Source of the DNA: Microlunatus phosphovorus NM-1
GTDB taxonomy: Bacteria > Actinomycetota > Actinomycetes > Propionibacteriales > Propionibacteriaceae
NCBI RefSeq assembly: GCF_000270245.1
Contig: NC_015635.1
Coordinates: 3,720,001 to 3,784,000 of the forward strand
DNA length: 64,000 bases
Direction: 5' to 3'
The notes beneath the pieces were generated by a model. It ran no database searches, was not told the origin of the DNA, and worked only from the letters and a program-made list of their open reading frames with translations. This document shows positions 1-8,820 of this stretch, piece by piece. Each line of letters starts with the position of its first letter. Within the stretch, counting starts at the first letter, position 1. Made by a program: the position numbers and the translations under genes.

Positions 1-715
1 CGAAATCGATCAGCTTGACCTGACGCCGAGCGAACAGGGCGTTGCCAAGGTGCAGGTCGGCATGAATCAGCCCGACGTCACCAGCTTGCTCCAACAGGGT
101 CGAGGCCCGACGCCCCACGCCTTCGAACCGGACCCGGACCTCGGCCGGGAGCAGTTCCCAACAGCGTCCGGCCGTGATGTTGCCGTACACCATGACCGAT
201 CCGAAGAAGGTCTCCTGATCCCATCGCATCCGGATGAACTCTGCCGGCAACGTCCACGCATCAGCCTGCTCATGCAACTGGGCCATGGCCTCGCCGAGAC
301 GGCGCAGATGCACCGGACGCGGGGACGACTCGTGGATGCGGCCGTCCATCCAGCGGAGCACGGAGCAGGTCCGGGTCGCTCCGTCCGCGGATGCCTCGAC
401 GGTCGCTGAGCCGTCGAGTGCGTCGAGCGGTTGAGGGACGGCAAGCTCAGTGTCGGCCCGGATCGCACGAAGCCAGGCCAGCTCGGAGCGAATAGCTGCA
501 GCGGAATCGACACCCCGGCCATGTCGCTGCGGCCGGTGGACCCGGATGAGATGGCGACCTGCCGCGCTGTCGTGGCGATAGGTGGTGTTCTCGCCGTGCG
601 ACACGAACTCGAGCCGCCCAGCCGGCAACGGATACTGCTCGATCGCAGCCACAGCTACGCGGCGCAACTGCGCCAGCTGGGCTCGGCGAGTCATCATCCG
701 ATCAGGTTGTCGCAT
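1..715 (-). CDS. Phosphotransferase (APH/choline-kinase fold), 3' end beyond window
   Basis: Open reading frame from ATG at 715 running off the left edge; 238 residues are visible. It carries the kinase signature LIHADLHLGNALF followed by VKLIDF, i.e. the catalytic HxDLHxxN loop and the metal-binding (I)D(F) of the aminoglycoside phosphotransferase / homoserine-kinase-like family, and an N-terminal half with the expected nucleotide-binding segment (ENTTYRH). Family members phosphorylate hydroxyls of small molecules or protein Ser/Thr (RdoA/SrkA type); the substrate cannot be told from sequence. The gene lies 32 bp downstream of the comEC remnant on the same strand. The C-terminal part is missing only because of the window edge. 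Confidence 0.85.
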   Translation of the reverse strand, partial: MRQPDRMMTRRAQLAQLRRVAVAAIEQYPLPAGRLEFVSHGENTTYRHDSAAGRHLIRVHRPQRHGRGVDSAAAIRSELAWLRAIRADTELAVPQPLDALDGSATVEASADGATRTCSVLRWMDGRIHESSPRPVHLRRLGEAMAQLHEQADAWTLPAEFIRMRWDQETFFGSVMVYGNITAGRCWELLPAEVRVRFEGVGRRASTLLEQAGDVGLIHADLHLGNALFARRQVKLIDF

Positions 716-747
716 CAGAGTTGATCGTGACAACAGCTTTACGTGGA

Positions 748-2133
748 CTATCTGGCGTTGATCGTGGTGACCGCGCCGAGCTGGCCGTCACGCTCGGTGA
801 TCGCGACGCTGCCTTGCTGGTCGGTGCGCAGCACGCTCATCCCCAGGCCGGTGGCCAGCCGCACCGTGCTCGGCGCCGGATGCCCGTACAAGTTGTCCTT
901 CCCGGCACTGGCGATCGCCACTCTCGCACCGGTCGCGGCGAAGAACCTCGGATCCTGCCGACTCGAGCCGTGATGTGGCAGCTTCAACACGTCCGCGTGC
1001 AGATCGACACCGGTCGCCAGGATCCGCGCCTGCCCGGCCGGTTCCACATCCCCGGTCAACAACACCGTCAGTCCAGCGACGCCGACTCGCAGCACCAGAC
1101 TCGCATCGTTCTCCGCGCCGGACTCCGCCGACTCCCCGACCTCGGCAGTCTCCCCCGACACCGCGCCCACTGGTCCCAGCACCTGCCACCAGACCTCGCC
1201 CGCTCTGCCGGTCTCCCCCAATGCCGGCGACCGGAGCGCAACGCCCGCCGCCAGGGTCAGCTCACGAACCTCCGCAGCCTCCGCAACCGGAGACGCATGA
1301 GGGCTCACCCACACCTGACCCACCGGCACCCGACCCACCACCCCCGACAGCCCGCCGACATGGTCGGCATGGAAGTGGGTCAACACCACCACCGGAACCG
1401 AACGGATCCGCAGCTCAGCCAGACAGCGTCGGATCACAGCCGGGTCCGGCCCGACATCCACCACCACCGCCTGCCGCGGGCCGGCCCGCAGGAACAGACC
1501 GTCGCCCTGCCCCACATCGCAGGCAACGATCCGCCAGTCCCGCGGCGGCCAGCCCGGTCGTACCGGGCCGGTCAGCATCGATGCCACCAGCAGCACCGAG
1601 GCGCCGACCGCCAGCCAGCGATGCTGGGCCAGCAGCCGTACCGACATGCCCAGCACGATCGCCGCCAGCGCGAGAACTCCCAGCGCGATCGGGGTCGCTG
1701 GCCACTTCCAAGCGGCCCCCGGCAACGCCGCACCCGCGTGGGCGACCCAGATGATCAGCTGGGCACACCACGAGGCACCCCATCCCGCGATCCCGGCCAG
1801 CCAGGGACTCACCAGCGACAGCCCTGCCGCGGCGAACCCCAGCACCGTTGCCGGACCGACGAACGGTCCGGCCAGCGCGTTCGCCAGCAGGCCGGACACA
1901 CTCACCGCACCCGAGATGGCTGCCACCACCGGCAACGTGGCCAAATGCGCCGCCAACGGCACCGCGATCGCCTCCGCCAATGGCCGCGGACACCAGGTCG
2001 CCACCGCCGCCCAGGCAGACGCCCACCACACGATGCCGGCACTGGCCAGCACCGACAGCGCGAACCCGATCGTCCGAGCCAGGAACGGATCCACCAGCAC
2101 CAAGAGCAACACCGCCACCGCCAGATGCCGCAG
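748..2133 (-). pseudogene. comEC: comEC 3' fragment (C-terminal transmembrane part and metallo-beta-lactamase domain)
   Basis: C-terminal ~460 residues of the DNA-uptake channel ComEC/Rec2. The fragment begins with hydrophobic helices of the Competence domain and ends with a metallo-beta-lactamase-like domain: CDVGQGDG, THFHADHVGG (metal-ligand motif), LLTGD and LKLPHHGS are all visible. It has no start of its own apart from an internal GTG at 2118. It is cut from its 5' part by the IS3-family element at 2134-3423. Joining 4420-3424 to 2129-748 (one copy of the 4-bp duplication removed) gives an uninterrupted 792-codon frame (GGGRKGL-RHLAVAVLLL), so the gene was intact before the insertion. 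ComEC acts in the membrane, passing single-stranded DNA into the cytoplasm. Confidence 0.93.
2130..2133. repeat. Target-site duplication GCAG (left copy)
   Basis: GCAG directly outside the TG end of the IS3 element. It is matched by GCAG at 3424-3427 outside the other end, and removing one copy restores the comEC frame. Confidence 0.88.
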
Positions 2134-2160
2134 TGAGGTTCCCCCTGTTCCACGGACACT
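2134..2160 (-). repeat. IS3 element terminal inverted repeat downstream of orfB (IRR)
   Basis: 27-bp imperfect inverted repeat, paired with 3397-3423. About 19 positions match, including TTCCCCC and ACGGACAC. It lies 12 bp beyond the orfB stop codon. Confidence 0.88.
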
Positions 2161-2172
2161 CGGGGTTGAGGG

Positions 2173-3063
2173 TCAGCCCGGACGGTCTGACCCTGTGGAA
2201 CGGGTTTCAAACTCTATCGGCGACAGCATTCCAATACTCGAATGCCGACGTCTCCGATTATACCATGATTCTATCCATCGAAACATCGCGTTGGCAAGCT
2301 CGTCCCGGGTGAACCATACCTGCGAATCGAGCAGCTCGAGTTGCATTCTCTCCCAGAAGGACTCCATCATCGCATTGTCGTAGCAGTCGCCCACACTGCC
2401 CATCGACGGCACCAGCCCGGCATCATAGACTTTCTGACTGAATGCCCACGATGTGAATTGCGACCCGTGATCGGAATGCATGATCGTGTTATTGTCGACG
2501 TCCATCGGGTTGCGCCGCAGCACCGCCATCCCGAGCGCGTCGACCACGAGCTCCTTCCGCATGTTGTCGTCGATGGACCAGCCCAGGACCCGGCGGGACC
2601 AGGCGTCCATGACCGCGGCGCAGTACACCTTGCCCTCCACCGTCGGGTGCTCGGTGATGTCGGTCAGCCACAACCGGTTCGGACCGTCCACCGTGAACCG
2701 GCGGTTGACGAGGTCCTTGGCGGGGATGGCGTGCGGGTCCCGGATCGTGGTCCACGACCGACGCCGCCGGTACAGGCCCTGGATGCCGGCCTGGCGCATC
2801 AGCCGGGCGACCCGCTTCTGGTTCACCTGCAGGTCGTGCCCCAAGACCAGCTCGGCGTGCACCCGCGGCGCCCCGTACGTCTTCATGTCCTCATCGGCAT
2901 GGATCTCCTCGATCAGCTTCAACAGCAGCGTGTTCTCCTGTTCCCGTGCCGATGCAGGCCGGCCGCGCCAGTCGTAGTATCCCGACCGCGACACATTCAG
3001 CACCCGGCAAGCCACCGCGACATCAATCCCGTCATCGGCCATTTCATGGACCAGCCCGTACAC
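2173..3063 (-). CDS. IS3-family transposase OrfB (DDE integrase core)
   Basis: 296 residues from a GTG that overlaps the orfA stop (TAGTG). An N-terminal HTH_21 segment (VSRSGYYDWR) precedes the rve integrase core; the catalytic acidic residues are recognisable as WLTDITEH (first Asp), HSDHGSQF (second Asp) and MMESFWERM (Glu), with the YNRRRRHSSIG tail usual for the family. It catalyses strand transfer of the insertion sequence. In IS3 elements the active enzyme is an OrfAB fusion made by -1 slippage; an A-run (CCAAAATAG) at the end of orfA would allow this and read ...LPKIVYGLVHEM. Whether it slips or re-initiates at GTG cannot be told from the sequence. Confidence 0.95.
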   Translation of the reverse strand: MYGLVHEMADDGIDVAVACRVLNVSRSGYYDWRGRPASAREQENTLLLKLIEEIHADEDMKTYGAPRVHAELVLGHDLQVNQKRVARLMRQAGIQGLYRRRRSWTTIRDPHAIPAKDLVNRRFTVDGPNRLWLTDITEHPTVEGKVYCAAVMDAWSRRVLGWSIDDNMRKELVVDALGMAVLRRNPMDVDNNTIMHSDHGSQFTSWAFSQKVYDAGLVPSMGSVGDCYDNAMMESFWERMQLELLDSQVWFTRDELANAMFRWIESWYNRRRRHSSIGMLSPIEFETRSTGSDRPG

Positions 3064-3356
3064 TATTTTGGGAGAACATTCTCCTGGGCAAAATAGGCGG
3101 CCGCCCTTTTCAAGATCTCGACTTCCATCTCCAGGCGCCGTTTATCCCGGCGCAGCTCGACCAGCTCCTTCTTCTCCCGACTGGTCAACGCCGTCTCGCT
3201 ACCACCGGCAGCGTCGGTCTCGGACTGCTCCATCCAGCGACGCAGACACGATTCGGAAATTCCCAGATCTTTCGCCAACTCAGCAACTGGCTTGGACCGC
3301 TCACGAGCAAGCTCGACCGCACGACGGCGGAACTCAGGCGGGTGAGGAGCAGGCAC
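3063..3356 (-). CDS. IS3-family transposase OrfA (helix-turn-helix)
   Basis: 97 residues, GTG start. An N-terminal HTH_Tnp_1 domain (FRRRAVELARE..., LGISESCLRRW) is followed by a leucine-zipper-like coiled coil (KKELVELRRDKRRLEMEVEILKR is partly heptad-spaced), as in other IS3 OrfA proteins, where it binds the terminal repeats and mediates dimerisation. It ends LPK-stop on an A-rich stretch that is a plausible -1 frameshift site into orfB. Confidence 0.93.
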   Translation of the reverse strand: MPAPHPPEFRRRAVELARERSKPVAELAKDLGISESCLRRWMEQSETDAAGGSETALTSREKKELVELRRDKRRLEMEVEILKRAAAYFAQENVLPK

Positions 3357-3396
3357 AACGACATCCTCCCTGGTGACCAGTGGCCACCTCAGGTCA

Positions 3397-3423
3397 GGTG
3401 TCCGTCAAACGGGGGGAAGTCCA
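3397..3423 (-). repeat. IS3 element terminal inverted repeat upstream of orfA (IRL)
   Basis: Partner of 2134-2160. It ends ...AAGTCCA on the + strand and is followed by the GCAG target duplication at 3424-3427. Confidence 0.88.
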
Positions 3424-3427
3424 GCAG
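3424..3427. repeat. Target-site duplication GCAG (right copy)
   Basis: Second copy of the 4-bp duplication flanking the IS3 element. Confidence 0.88.
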
Positions 3428-4407
3428 ACCCTTGCGCCCGCCACCAGCACCCAGCGCGGCCAAGGTCACCAGGCCCATCGCCGCCGCGCGCAGCACACTC
3501 GGCTCAGTCCGGCACAGCGCCACGAACACGACTACCCCGGCCAATCCCACGACCCGCAACCAGCGACCCCGCACACCGAGCCACTTGGCACCAAACAGCA
3601 CAAACGCCAACAGCAGCGAGAGATTGGCACCCGAGACAGCAGTCAAATGAGTCAGACCGGTGGTCTGAAAGCTCTGCCGCAGGTCGTCGGTGATCGCCGA
3701 GGTGTCGCCGAGCACCAGCGCCGGCACCAGAGCACGCGGCTCCGCCGGACGGCCGGCCACGGCTGCCCGGAGTCCGGTGCGCACCCGCTCGACCAGTAGC
3801 AGGGAGCGACCGGGCGGGGCGCGGATGTCCGGTCCGGCGCGGACCCGGAGCACGGCCGCGACATCGGAGCCTCGCTCTGTGGTCTCCAGCCGGCCGGTCA
3901 CCCGCACGGTGCTCCCCACGATCACCCGCCGCCAGGCCCCGACCGTCTTGTCCCCGCTGACGATGATGAGCAACGGAGTCCGAACCTGCCACGTCTGGCC
4001 ACGTCCGGAGACCTCGCTGGCACGCACCCTGACAGTTGCGTAGTCACCGAACTGTCCCGTACGGACCTGCGGATCAGTGCGCACCACCGCGTCGACGGTC
4101 ACCACGGCCCGAGTCGGCGCCAGATCCGCAACGGGCCCCGATCCCACCCGCCAGGCAGCGAGCGTGCCCACCGTGACCGTGCCGACCAGCGCCACCGCGA
4201 CCGCACCGGCGATCAGCACGCGGCGCCGGACCGCGAAGACCATGAGCACGACTACGCCAACCAGTACACCGAGCAGGACGAGAGCAGACCAGCGATCAGC
4301 GCTCGAGAGACTCGTGCCGAACCAGGCACCGGCCCAGGCTGCCGCAGCGATCGGGACCAGACGGAGATCATGGGCCGGGCTGTCTGCGTTGGTCGGAGGC
4401 GACATGG

Positions 4408-5256
4408 TCAGACTCGACACAGCGGCGCCAGCTTGGCGTATGTCTTCGGACCCACACCGGAGATCTCTTGCAGCTCCTCGACCCGGCTGAAGCGGCCGTT
4501 CTCCGTGCGCCAGGCGATGATCTTGCCCGCCATCACCGGGCCGACACCGGGTAGCTCCTCCAGTTGGGCCTGGGTGGCCGTGTTCAGGTTCACCGGCTGC
4601 GGACCGGCGGCGCCGCCCGACGAGCCACTCGATCCAGTCGTGCCGCTCGAACCACCGCCGCTCGTACCGTCACGCACTTCGCCGTTGGGTTTACCCTTCG
4701 TGCCCACCACGATCTGCTGGCCGTCCGACACGGGCTGGGCGAGGTTAAGTTCGCCAGGATCGGCCTTCCCGGTCAGCCCACCTGCCTTTTGCAGTGCGTC
4801 CTGGACTCTGCTCCCGGTGGCCAGCTTGACGACACCGGGCTTCTTCACCGCTCCTAGCACGTGCACGAACAACTCGGCGGTGTTCGCCGAGGGGGCAGGA
4901 TCGCTCGGAGCGCTGGACGCGGATGCTGTCGGCCCCGCCGTGGGCGGGGTGACCGCGACGGCGACCGGTCTCGCCCGCAGCACCGCCCACCCAGCCAGCA
5001 GGATGCCGAGCACCACGATCGCGGCCACGATGATCACATGCGGTCGACGAAACGACCCGAAGACGCTCACCACGGCGGCACCGGCCCGATCGGCTCTCGT
5101 GCTCGGCGATGACGTGGTCCGGGGAACCCGCCTGGGCGGGATCGGGGTTTCGTCAGCCTCGGCCGCTGGCCCCGGGCCGTTCTCCTGCAGCAGCCGTTGG
5201 AGCCGCTGCTCCACCACTCGGGCGGTGTCAGGGTCTATCCGCTCGCGACGCACCAT
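4408..5256 (-). CDS. comEA: ComEA, DNA-binding competence protein
   Basis: 282 residues. A cytoplasmic ~70-residue N-terminus precedes one membrane helix (about residues 72-92, VIIVAAIVVLGILLAGWAV), then an SLBB domain (ELFVHVLGAVKKPGVVKL..., about 127-185), a Gly/Ser-rich linker, and a C-terminal helix-hairpin-helix pair (NLNTATQAQLEELPGVGPVMA, about 222-282). This is the standard Gram-positive/actinobacterial ComEA, which binds double-stranded DNA outside the membrane and hands it to ComEC. It overlaps the start of comEC by 13 bp, so the two form an operon. The gene itself is intact although its partner is broken. Confidence 0.93.
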   Translation of the reverse strand: MVRRERIDPDTARVVEQRLQRLLQENGPGPAAEADETPIPPRRVPRTTSSPSTRADRAGAAVVSVFGSFRRPHVIIVAAIVVLGILLAGWAVLRARPVAVAVTPPTAGPTASASSAPSDPAPSANTAELFVHVLGAVKKPGVVKLATGSRVQDALQKAGGLTGKADPGELNLAQPVSDGQQIVVGTKGKPNGEVRDGTSGGGSSGTTGSSGSSGGAAGPQPVNLNTATQAQLEELPGVGPVMAGKIIAWRTENGRFSRVEELQEISGVGPKTYAKLAPLCRV

Positions 5257-5351
5257 GCCCGGACACTAAGGACGTCGACACCATCTCGTACGGGCCGATC
5301 ACAGACCTGTGGACGAGGCTCGAGGTCGCCTTTCAGCTTGTGGATAAGGGG

Positions 5352-6224
5352 TCAGGTCCGCGGCGACACCACCAGGCCGACCGTTCCCGGCCCGCAGTGC
5401 ACACCGAGCACCGCGCTGACCTCTGACACGGTGACAGCCCCCGGAACCAGCGCAGTGTGCCCGGTCAGTGCCCGAGCAAGCCGATCCGCGGCCGATCGAT
5501 TGTCCAGGTGCACCGCCGCGACATCCGCGCCAACACCCTCCAACTCGTCCAGCACGCTCATCGCCAACTGCTCGAGCCTGCCGAGCGCTCGCGACATGGT
5601 CCGTACCCGCTCGAACGGCGCGATCTTGCCGTCGGTCACCGTCAAGAGGGGCTTCACCGCCAGCGCTGAGCCGAGCATCGCCTGCGCGGCACCGATCCGT
5701 CCACCCCGCCGCAGGTAGTCCAGATTCTCCACACAGAACCAGGTCGACGCCGCAGCCGCTCGACGTCGAGCCGTCTCCGCCACCTCATCCGGTGATCCGC
5801 CGGCACGAGCCACCCGGGCAGCCTCCAAGGCAGCAAAGCCGCACGCCGGCGCGACCGTCCTCGAATCCACCACGATCACCGGCACCGATGCTGACCGCGC
5901 CGCCGTCATGGCCGCATCGCACGTACCGGAGATCCCCGCGCTCAGGTGCACCGAGACGATCGCCGAAGCACCGGCAGCCGCAACAGACTCGTACGCGCTG
6001 GTGAACGCCTCGGGTGCCGGCCGCGAGGTCGACACCGAGCGGCCCTCCCGTAGCGCGGCCGCAACCGCACCGGGCGTGATCGATCCGTGGTCCGGACGAA
6101 AGGACTCGGGTCGGCTCCTGCCGTCGACGATCACCTGGAGCGGGACGACCACCAGCCCCGCCTCGTTTGCGGCCGATGGCACCAAAGACGACGTAGAGTC
6201 TGTGACCACCGCTACGCCGGACAT
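5352..6224 (-). CDS. DegV family protein (fatty-acid-binding)
   Basis: 290 residues, ATG start. N-terminal VAVVTDSTSSLV and the following SISxxRP-type loop (SVSTSRPAPEAF) are the DegV signatures; STWFCVENLDYLRRGGRIG is the second conserved block. DegV/FakB-type proteins hold a single fatty acid in a hydrophobic pocket; FakB members deliver it to the kinase FakA. No FakA homologue lies beside it, so the partner is unknown. It is the same orientation as comEA, ~95 bp upstream of it, with no clear operator in the gap. Confidence 0.88.
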   Translation of the reverse strand: MSGVAVVTDSTSSLVPSAANEAGLVVVPLQVIVDGRSRPESFRPDHGSITPGAVAAALREGRSVSTSRPAPEAFTSAYESVAAAGASAIVSVHLSAGISGTCDAAMTAARSASVPVIVVDSRTVAPACGFAALEAARVARAGGSPDEVAETARRRAAAASTWFCVENLDYLRRGGRIGAAQAMLGSALAVKPLLTVTDGKIAPFERVRTMSRALGRLEQLAMSVLDELEGVGADVAAVHLDNRSAADRLARALTGHTALVPGAVTVSEVSAVLGVHCGPGTVGLVVSPRT

Positions 6225-6284
6225 GGCGCAACCCTAGGCCAGCGGAGCGGTATCAGTCAGGCACGGACACGAGGAGACACAGGC

Positions 6285-7247
6285 ATGGCCGTCCGGACCC
6301 GGCGCGTCTGGCGCGTGTCGCCGACGACTCTCACCGTGGTCTGGATCTTTGTCGTGGCCGCCGGCGTTGGCGTCCCCTTGTTGGCGGTCCTGGCCTGGCT
6401 CCGGGCCGACGAACCGTTCATTGCCGTCTTTCTCGTGCTGCTCGGTGCCGGAGCAGTGATCTACGGCTGGCGGTTCGGCCTGCATCCGCGCCTCGTCGCC
6501 AGCCCCAACGGCATCGAGGTCGTCAACCCGGGTCGTCCGGCCCACATCGACTGGAACGAGCTGACCGTCATCGCTCCTGGCGAGAACGGGCTGATCCTCG
6601 GCACCGAAGACATCCGCAGCGAGGCCTGGTGCATCCAGAAGTCCAGGTCGGCCGCCCGGAAAGGGCGAAGCACCCGGGCGGACGCCGTCGTCGCCGAACT
6701 CGAGCAGCTGCAGGACCGCTTCGATCCGCCGCTGGAGGACGAGCAGACCGGCATCACGATCCGCCGGGGACGACAGGCCGATCTCGACCTGCTGACCTCG
6801 ATCGAGCGCGCCGCCAGCGAAGCCGCGCTGAAGCACATCTTCGATCCGGCGAAGCACCCGTACCCCACCGACGAGGTCCGGCGCCGCTGGCGCCGACTGC
6901 TCCGCGATCGGCGGACGCACATCCGCATCCTGGAGGAGTACGGCAAACCGGCTGGTCTGGTGGTCTGGGACGGCGACGGTCATCTGCGGCAGCTGGCAGT
7001 TCCCCCGCAGTACGCCCATCAGGGGCACGGTTCCCTGCTGCTGCAGTACGCCACCGAGGAGCTGATGTTCGGCGGCGCGCCTGAACTCTCGCTGTGGGTG
7101 CTCGAAGACAATCTCGCGGCGCGAGGGTTCTATCGCAGTCGTGGGTGGCGTGACACCGAGGAGCGTTCGGAGAGCGAGTATCCACCGCATCCGTCTCAGA
7201 TCAAGATGGTGCACACGAATCCCAAGGCGCCGAGGCGAAGCGCGTGA
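6285..7247 (+). CDS. PH-domain-like membrane protein fused to GNAT acetyltransferase
   Basis: 320 residues. ATG at 6285 was chosen because GAGGAG lies 8 nt upstream; the open frame extends further upstream but lacks supporting signals. Two hydrophobic helices (about residues 15-60) and a bacterial PH-like segment (RLVASPNGIEVVNPGRPAHIDWNEL, to about 145) resemble the PH-6/YdbT-type module common in actinobacteria. Residues about 155-310 form a GNAT domain: GITIRRGRQADLDLL at the start, QLAVPPQYAHQGHGSLLL as the acetyl-CoA pyrophosphate loop, and VLEDNLAARGFYRSRGW at the end. The acceptor is unknown. The fusion of the two modules is unusual. It overlaps the next gene by 4 bp (GTGA). Confidence 0.78.
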   Translation: MAVRTRRVWRVSPTTLTVVWIFVVAAGVGVPLLAVLAWLRADEPFIAVFLVLLGAGAVIYGWRFGLHPRLVASPNGIEVVNPGRPAHIDWNELTVIAPGENGLILGTEDIRSEAWCIQKSRSAARKGRSTRADAVVAELEQLQDRFDPPLEDEQTGITIRRGRQADLDLLTSIERAASEAALKHIFDPAKHPYPTDEVRRRWRRLLRDRRTHIRILEEYGKPAGLVVWDGDGHLRQLAVPPQYAHQGHGSLLLQYATEELMFGGAPELSLWVLEDNLAARGFYRSRGWRDTEERSESEYPPHPSQIKMVHTNPKAPRRSA

Positions 7248-8287
7248 GCCACCAGTCGCAGACCGCCCGGACCGGGCGGCCCGGCGGGACGTGGGATGCA
7301 CCGCCGCGGGTGCGTGCCGGTCAGGGGCTGCTGGTCGTTCTCGGGCTCCTCTCGCTGATCCCGGCAGCCGTGGCCACCGGCCTGCGGACTTTCCCACCGA
7401 CCGACGCGCTCCCTGCCCTGCTGGCGTCCTTCGTCCCGTACGGGCTGGTGTTCTGGCTGCCCGCCGCATTGTTCCTGACCATCGCAGCAGTACGCGCTCG
7501 TCGTAGTCGCGCGTTCGCCAGAGTGAGCCTGCTGCTGCTCGCACTGGTCACGATCGTCGGCCTGCTTGCCTCAGCAGCCTGGGAAGTGCCCGCGTTCATC
7601 CCCAACGGCGGCGCGACGAGCACGGAATCCGTGACCGTGGTCAGTCTGAATGTCCGGCACGGCGGTGCCGATCCCGAGGCGACAGCTGCCGGCACCGTCA
7701 GCGCTGATGTGGTGATGTTCGTCGAGGCGACCCCCGATTGGGTGCAGTCACTCCCGGAGAGCTTTGGTCATGAGTTTCCGCACGCCGTCGGGGCGCCGCT
7801 GCAGTACGACAACGGATCCGTGATCTTCTCGCGCTATCCCATCACGTCGTCGGAGGCGCTGCCCGCCAGCTCGTTCCAGCAGTGGTCGGCGATCGTCGAC
7901 ACGCCACAGCTGGGCCCGCTGCGAATGGTCTCGGTGCATCCGTGCAACCCCTACTGCGGACCCGGGCTGTGGACCGCCGAGCACACCGAGCTGCGCAACT
8001 GGCTGGAGCGGCAAGATGACCTGGCGACCGTCGTAGCCGGCGACTTCAATGCCGTCGACGACCACGGGCCGATGCGCACCCTCTATGCCGAAGGGTGGCG
8101 CAGCGCCGCCGATCTGGCCGGCGCCGGGTTCATCCGGACCTATCCAGCCAACCGACGGATTCCACCGCTGATCGGCATCGACCATGTGCTGCTCAACAGC
8201 AAGCTCACCGCGACGTCATTCGAGACCTTCAATGTGCCCGGCACTGATCACCTCGGCGTCCGTGCCGTGATCGCCGGCAGCGGTTAA
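7244..8287 (+). CDS. Endonuclease/exonuclease/phosphatase family protein with N-terminal membrane segments
   Basis: 347 residues, GTG start within the stop of the preceding gene (GTGA), so translation is likely coupled. Three hydrophobic helices (about residues 28-118) are followed by an exo_endo_phos domain facing outside: VVSLNVRHGG, VVMFVEATPDW, AGDFNAVDDHGPM and GIDHVLL ... TDHLGVRAVI carry the metal-binding and catalytic Asn/Glu/Asp/His set. Substrate could be DNA, phospholipid or a sugar phosphate; actinobacterial relatives are simply annotated as endonuclease/exonuclease/phosphatase family. Its last 72 bp overlap the convergent sixA. Confidence 0.87.
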   Translation: MSHQSQTARTGRPGGTWDAPPRVRAGQGLLVVLGLLSLIPAAVATGLRTFPPTDALPALLASFVPYGLVFWLPAALFLTIAAVRARRSRAFARVSLLLLALVTIVGLLASAAWEVPAFIPNGGATSTESVTVVSLNVRHGGADPEATAAGTVSADVVMFVEATPDWVQSLPESFGHEFPHAVGAPLQYDNGSVIFSRYPITSSEALPASSFQQWSAIVDTPQLGPLRMVSVHPCNPYCGPGLWTAEHTELRNWLERQDDLATVVAGDFNAVDDHGPMRTLYAEGWRSAADLAGAGFIRTYPANRRIPPLIGIDHVLLNSKLTATSFETFNVPGTDHLGVRAVIAGSG

Positions 8288-8770
8288 CGCACGAGCCAGC
8301 CGCGCGCCCCTCAGCTCAGACCAGTCATCAACGGTGAGCGCAGCGAGTGTCGCGGGCGGGAAACGGGTCGAGACCACCGACGAGGCAGAGGGGTCCGCCG
8401 CTGTCTGTTCGACCAGTTCCCACAGCACACTGGGGATCCCTGGCGCGTGACCGACCACGAGCACGCAATGGACCCTGTCCGGCAGCGTCTCGATCAACTC
8501 GACGATGCTGTCGCTGCCCGCGTTGTACAGGCTGTCGACGACCTCGACCACCGGATCTCCTGTCAGCGCCAGGCCGCCAAGGGTCTCCCGAGTGCGTACG
8601 GCCGGCGAGCACAGCACCTGATCGACCGTCCAGCCCTCGGCGCGGATCGCGTCACCTACCGCCTTGGCCTGCTCACGCCCGCGCTCCGTCAGCCGCCGAT
8701 CCCGGTCCCGAAACCCAGGCCGGGTCGTCTCGGCCTCGGCATGTCGCAGCAGGAGCAAAGTGCGCGTCAC
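8216..8770 (-). CDS. sixA: Phosphohistidine phosphatase SixA-like
   Basis: 184 residues, ATG start. The N-terminal LLLLRHAEAE is the histidine-phosphatase RHG-type motif (RHA); the second conserved His is in VLVVGHAPGI and Arg in SPAVRTRET. This is the short one-domain form of the histidine phosphatase superfamily. SixA removes phosphate from His of HPt proteins or PtsO; in this window an HPt gene exists at ~36.6 kb, but no direct link can be shown. The last 24 codons overlap the convergent upstream gene. Confidence 0.88.
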   Translation of the reverse strand: MTRTLLLLRHAEAETTRPGFRDRDRRLTERGREQAKAVGDAIRAEGWTVDQVLCSPAVRTRETLGGLALTGDPVVEVVDSLYNAGSDSIVELIETLPDRVHCVLVVGHAPGIPSVLWELVEQTAADPSASSVVSTRFPPATLAALTVDDWSELRGARLARALTAAGDHGTDAEVISAGHIEGLE

Positions 8771-8820
8771 AAGACAAACTTACTGAACCAACGCCGTCAC
8801 GAGCGCCAGCGAGGGACGAA

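Larger units (their letters stand above)
2134..3423 (-). mobile_element. IS3-family insertion sequence, complete, inserted in comEC
   Basis: 1290-bp element. Ends are imperfect inverted repeats at 2134-2160 (TG...TTCCCCC.GTT..ACGGACAC) and 3397-3423 (same pattern on the complement), with the TG...CA termini usual for IS3. Four-bp direct repeats GCAG lie immediately outside (2130-2133 and 3424-3427), the expected target duplication. Inside are orfA (HTH) and orfB (DDE integrase core) with the 1-bp overlap typical of a frameshift-translated transposase. Both ORFs are full length and the duplication is perfect, so the element looks recent and potentially active. Confidence 0.95.
3389..4420 (-). 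pseudogene. comEC: comEC 5' fragment (N-terminal domain and first Competence helices)
   Basis: First ~332 residues of ComEC, fused at the end to about 11 codons read from the IS end before a stop at 3389. Two to three N-terminal membrane helices are followed by an OB-like DUF4131 domain (LLIIVSGDKTVGAWRRVIVGSTVRVTGRLE) and the start of the Competence domain (ALVLGDTSAITDDLRQSFQTTGLTHLTAVSGANLS is diagnostic). The GTG start at 4420 overlaps the comEA stop; ATG at 4405 is an alternative. The truncated protein lacks most of the channel and the nuclease-like domain, so DNA uptake through ComEC should be lost unless the IS excises precisely. Confidence 0.92.

Noticed and set aside
721-2136. Long plus-strand ORF opposite comEC
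   Set aside because: Arg/Pro/Gln-rich antisense shadow of comEC without domain features.
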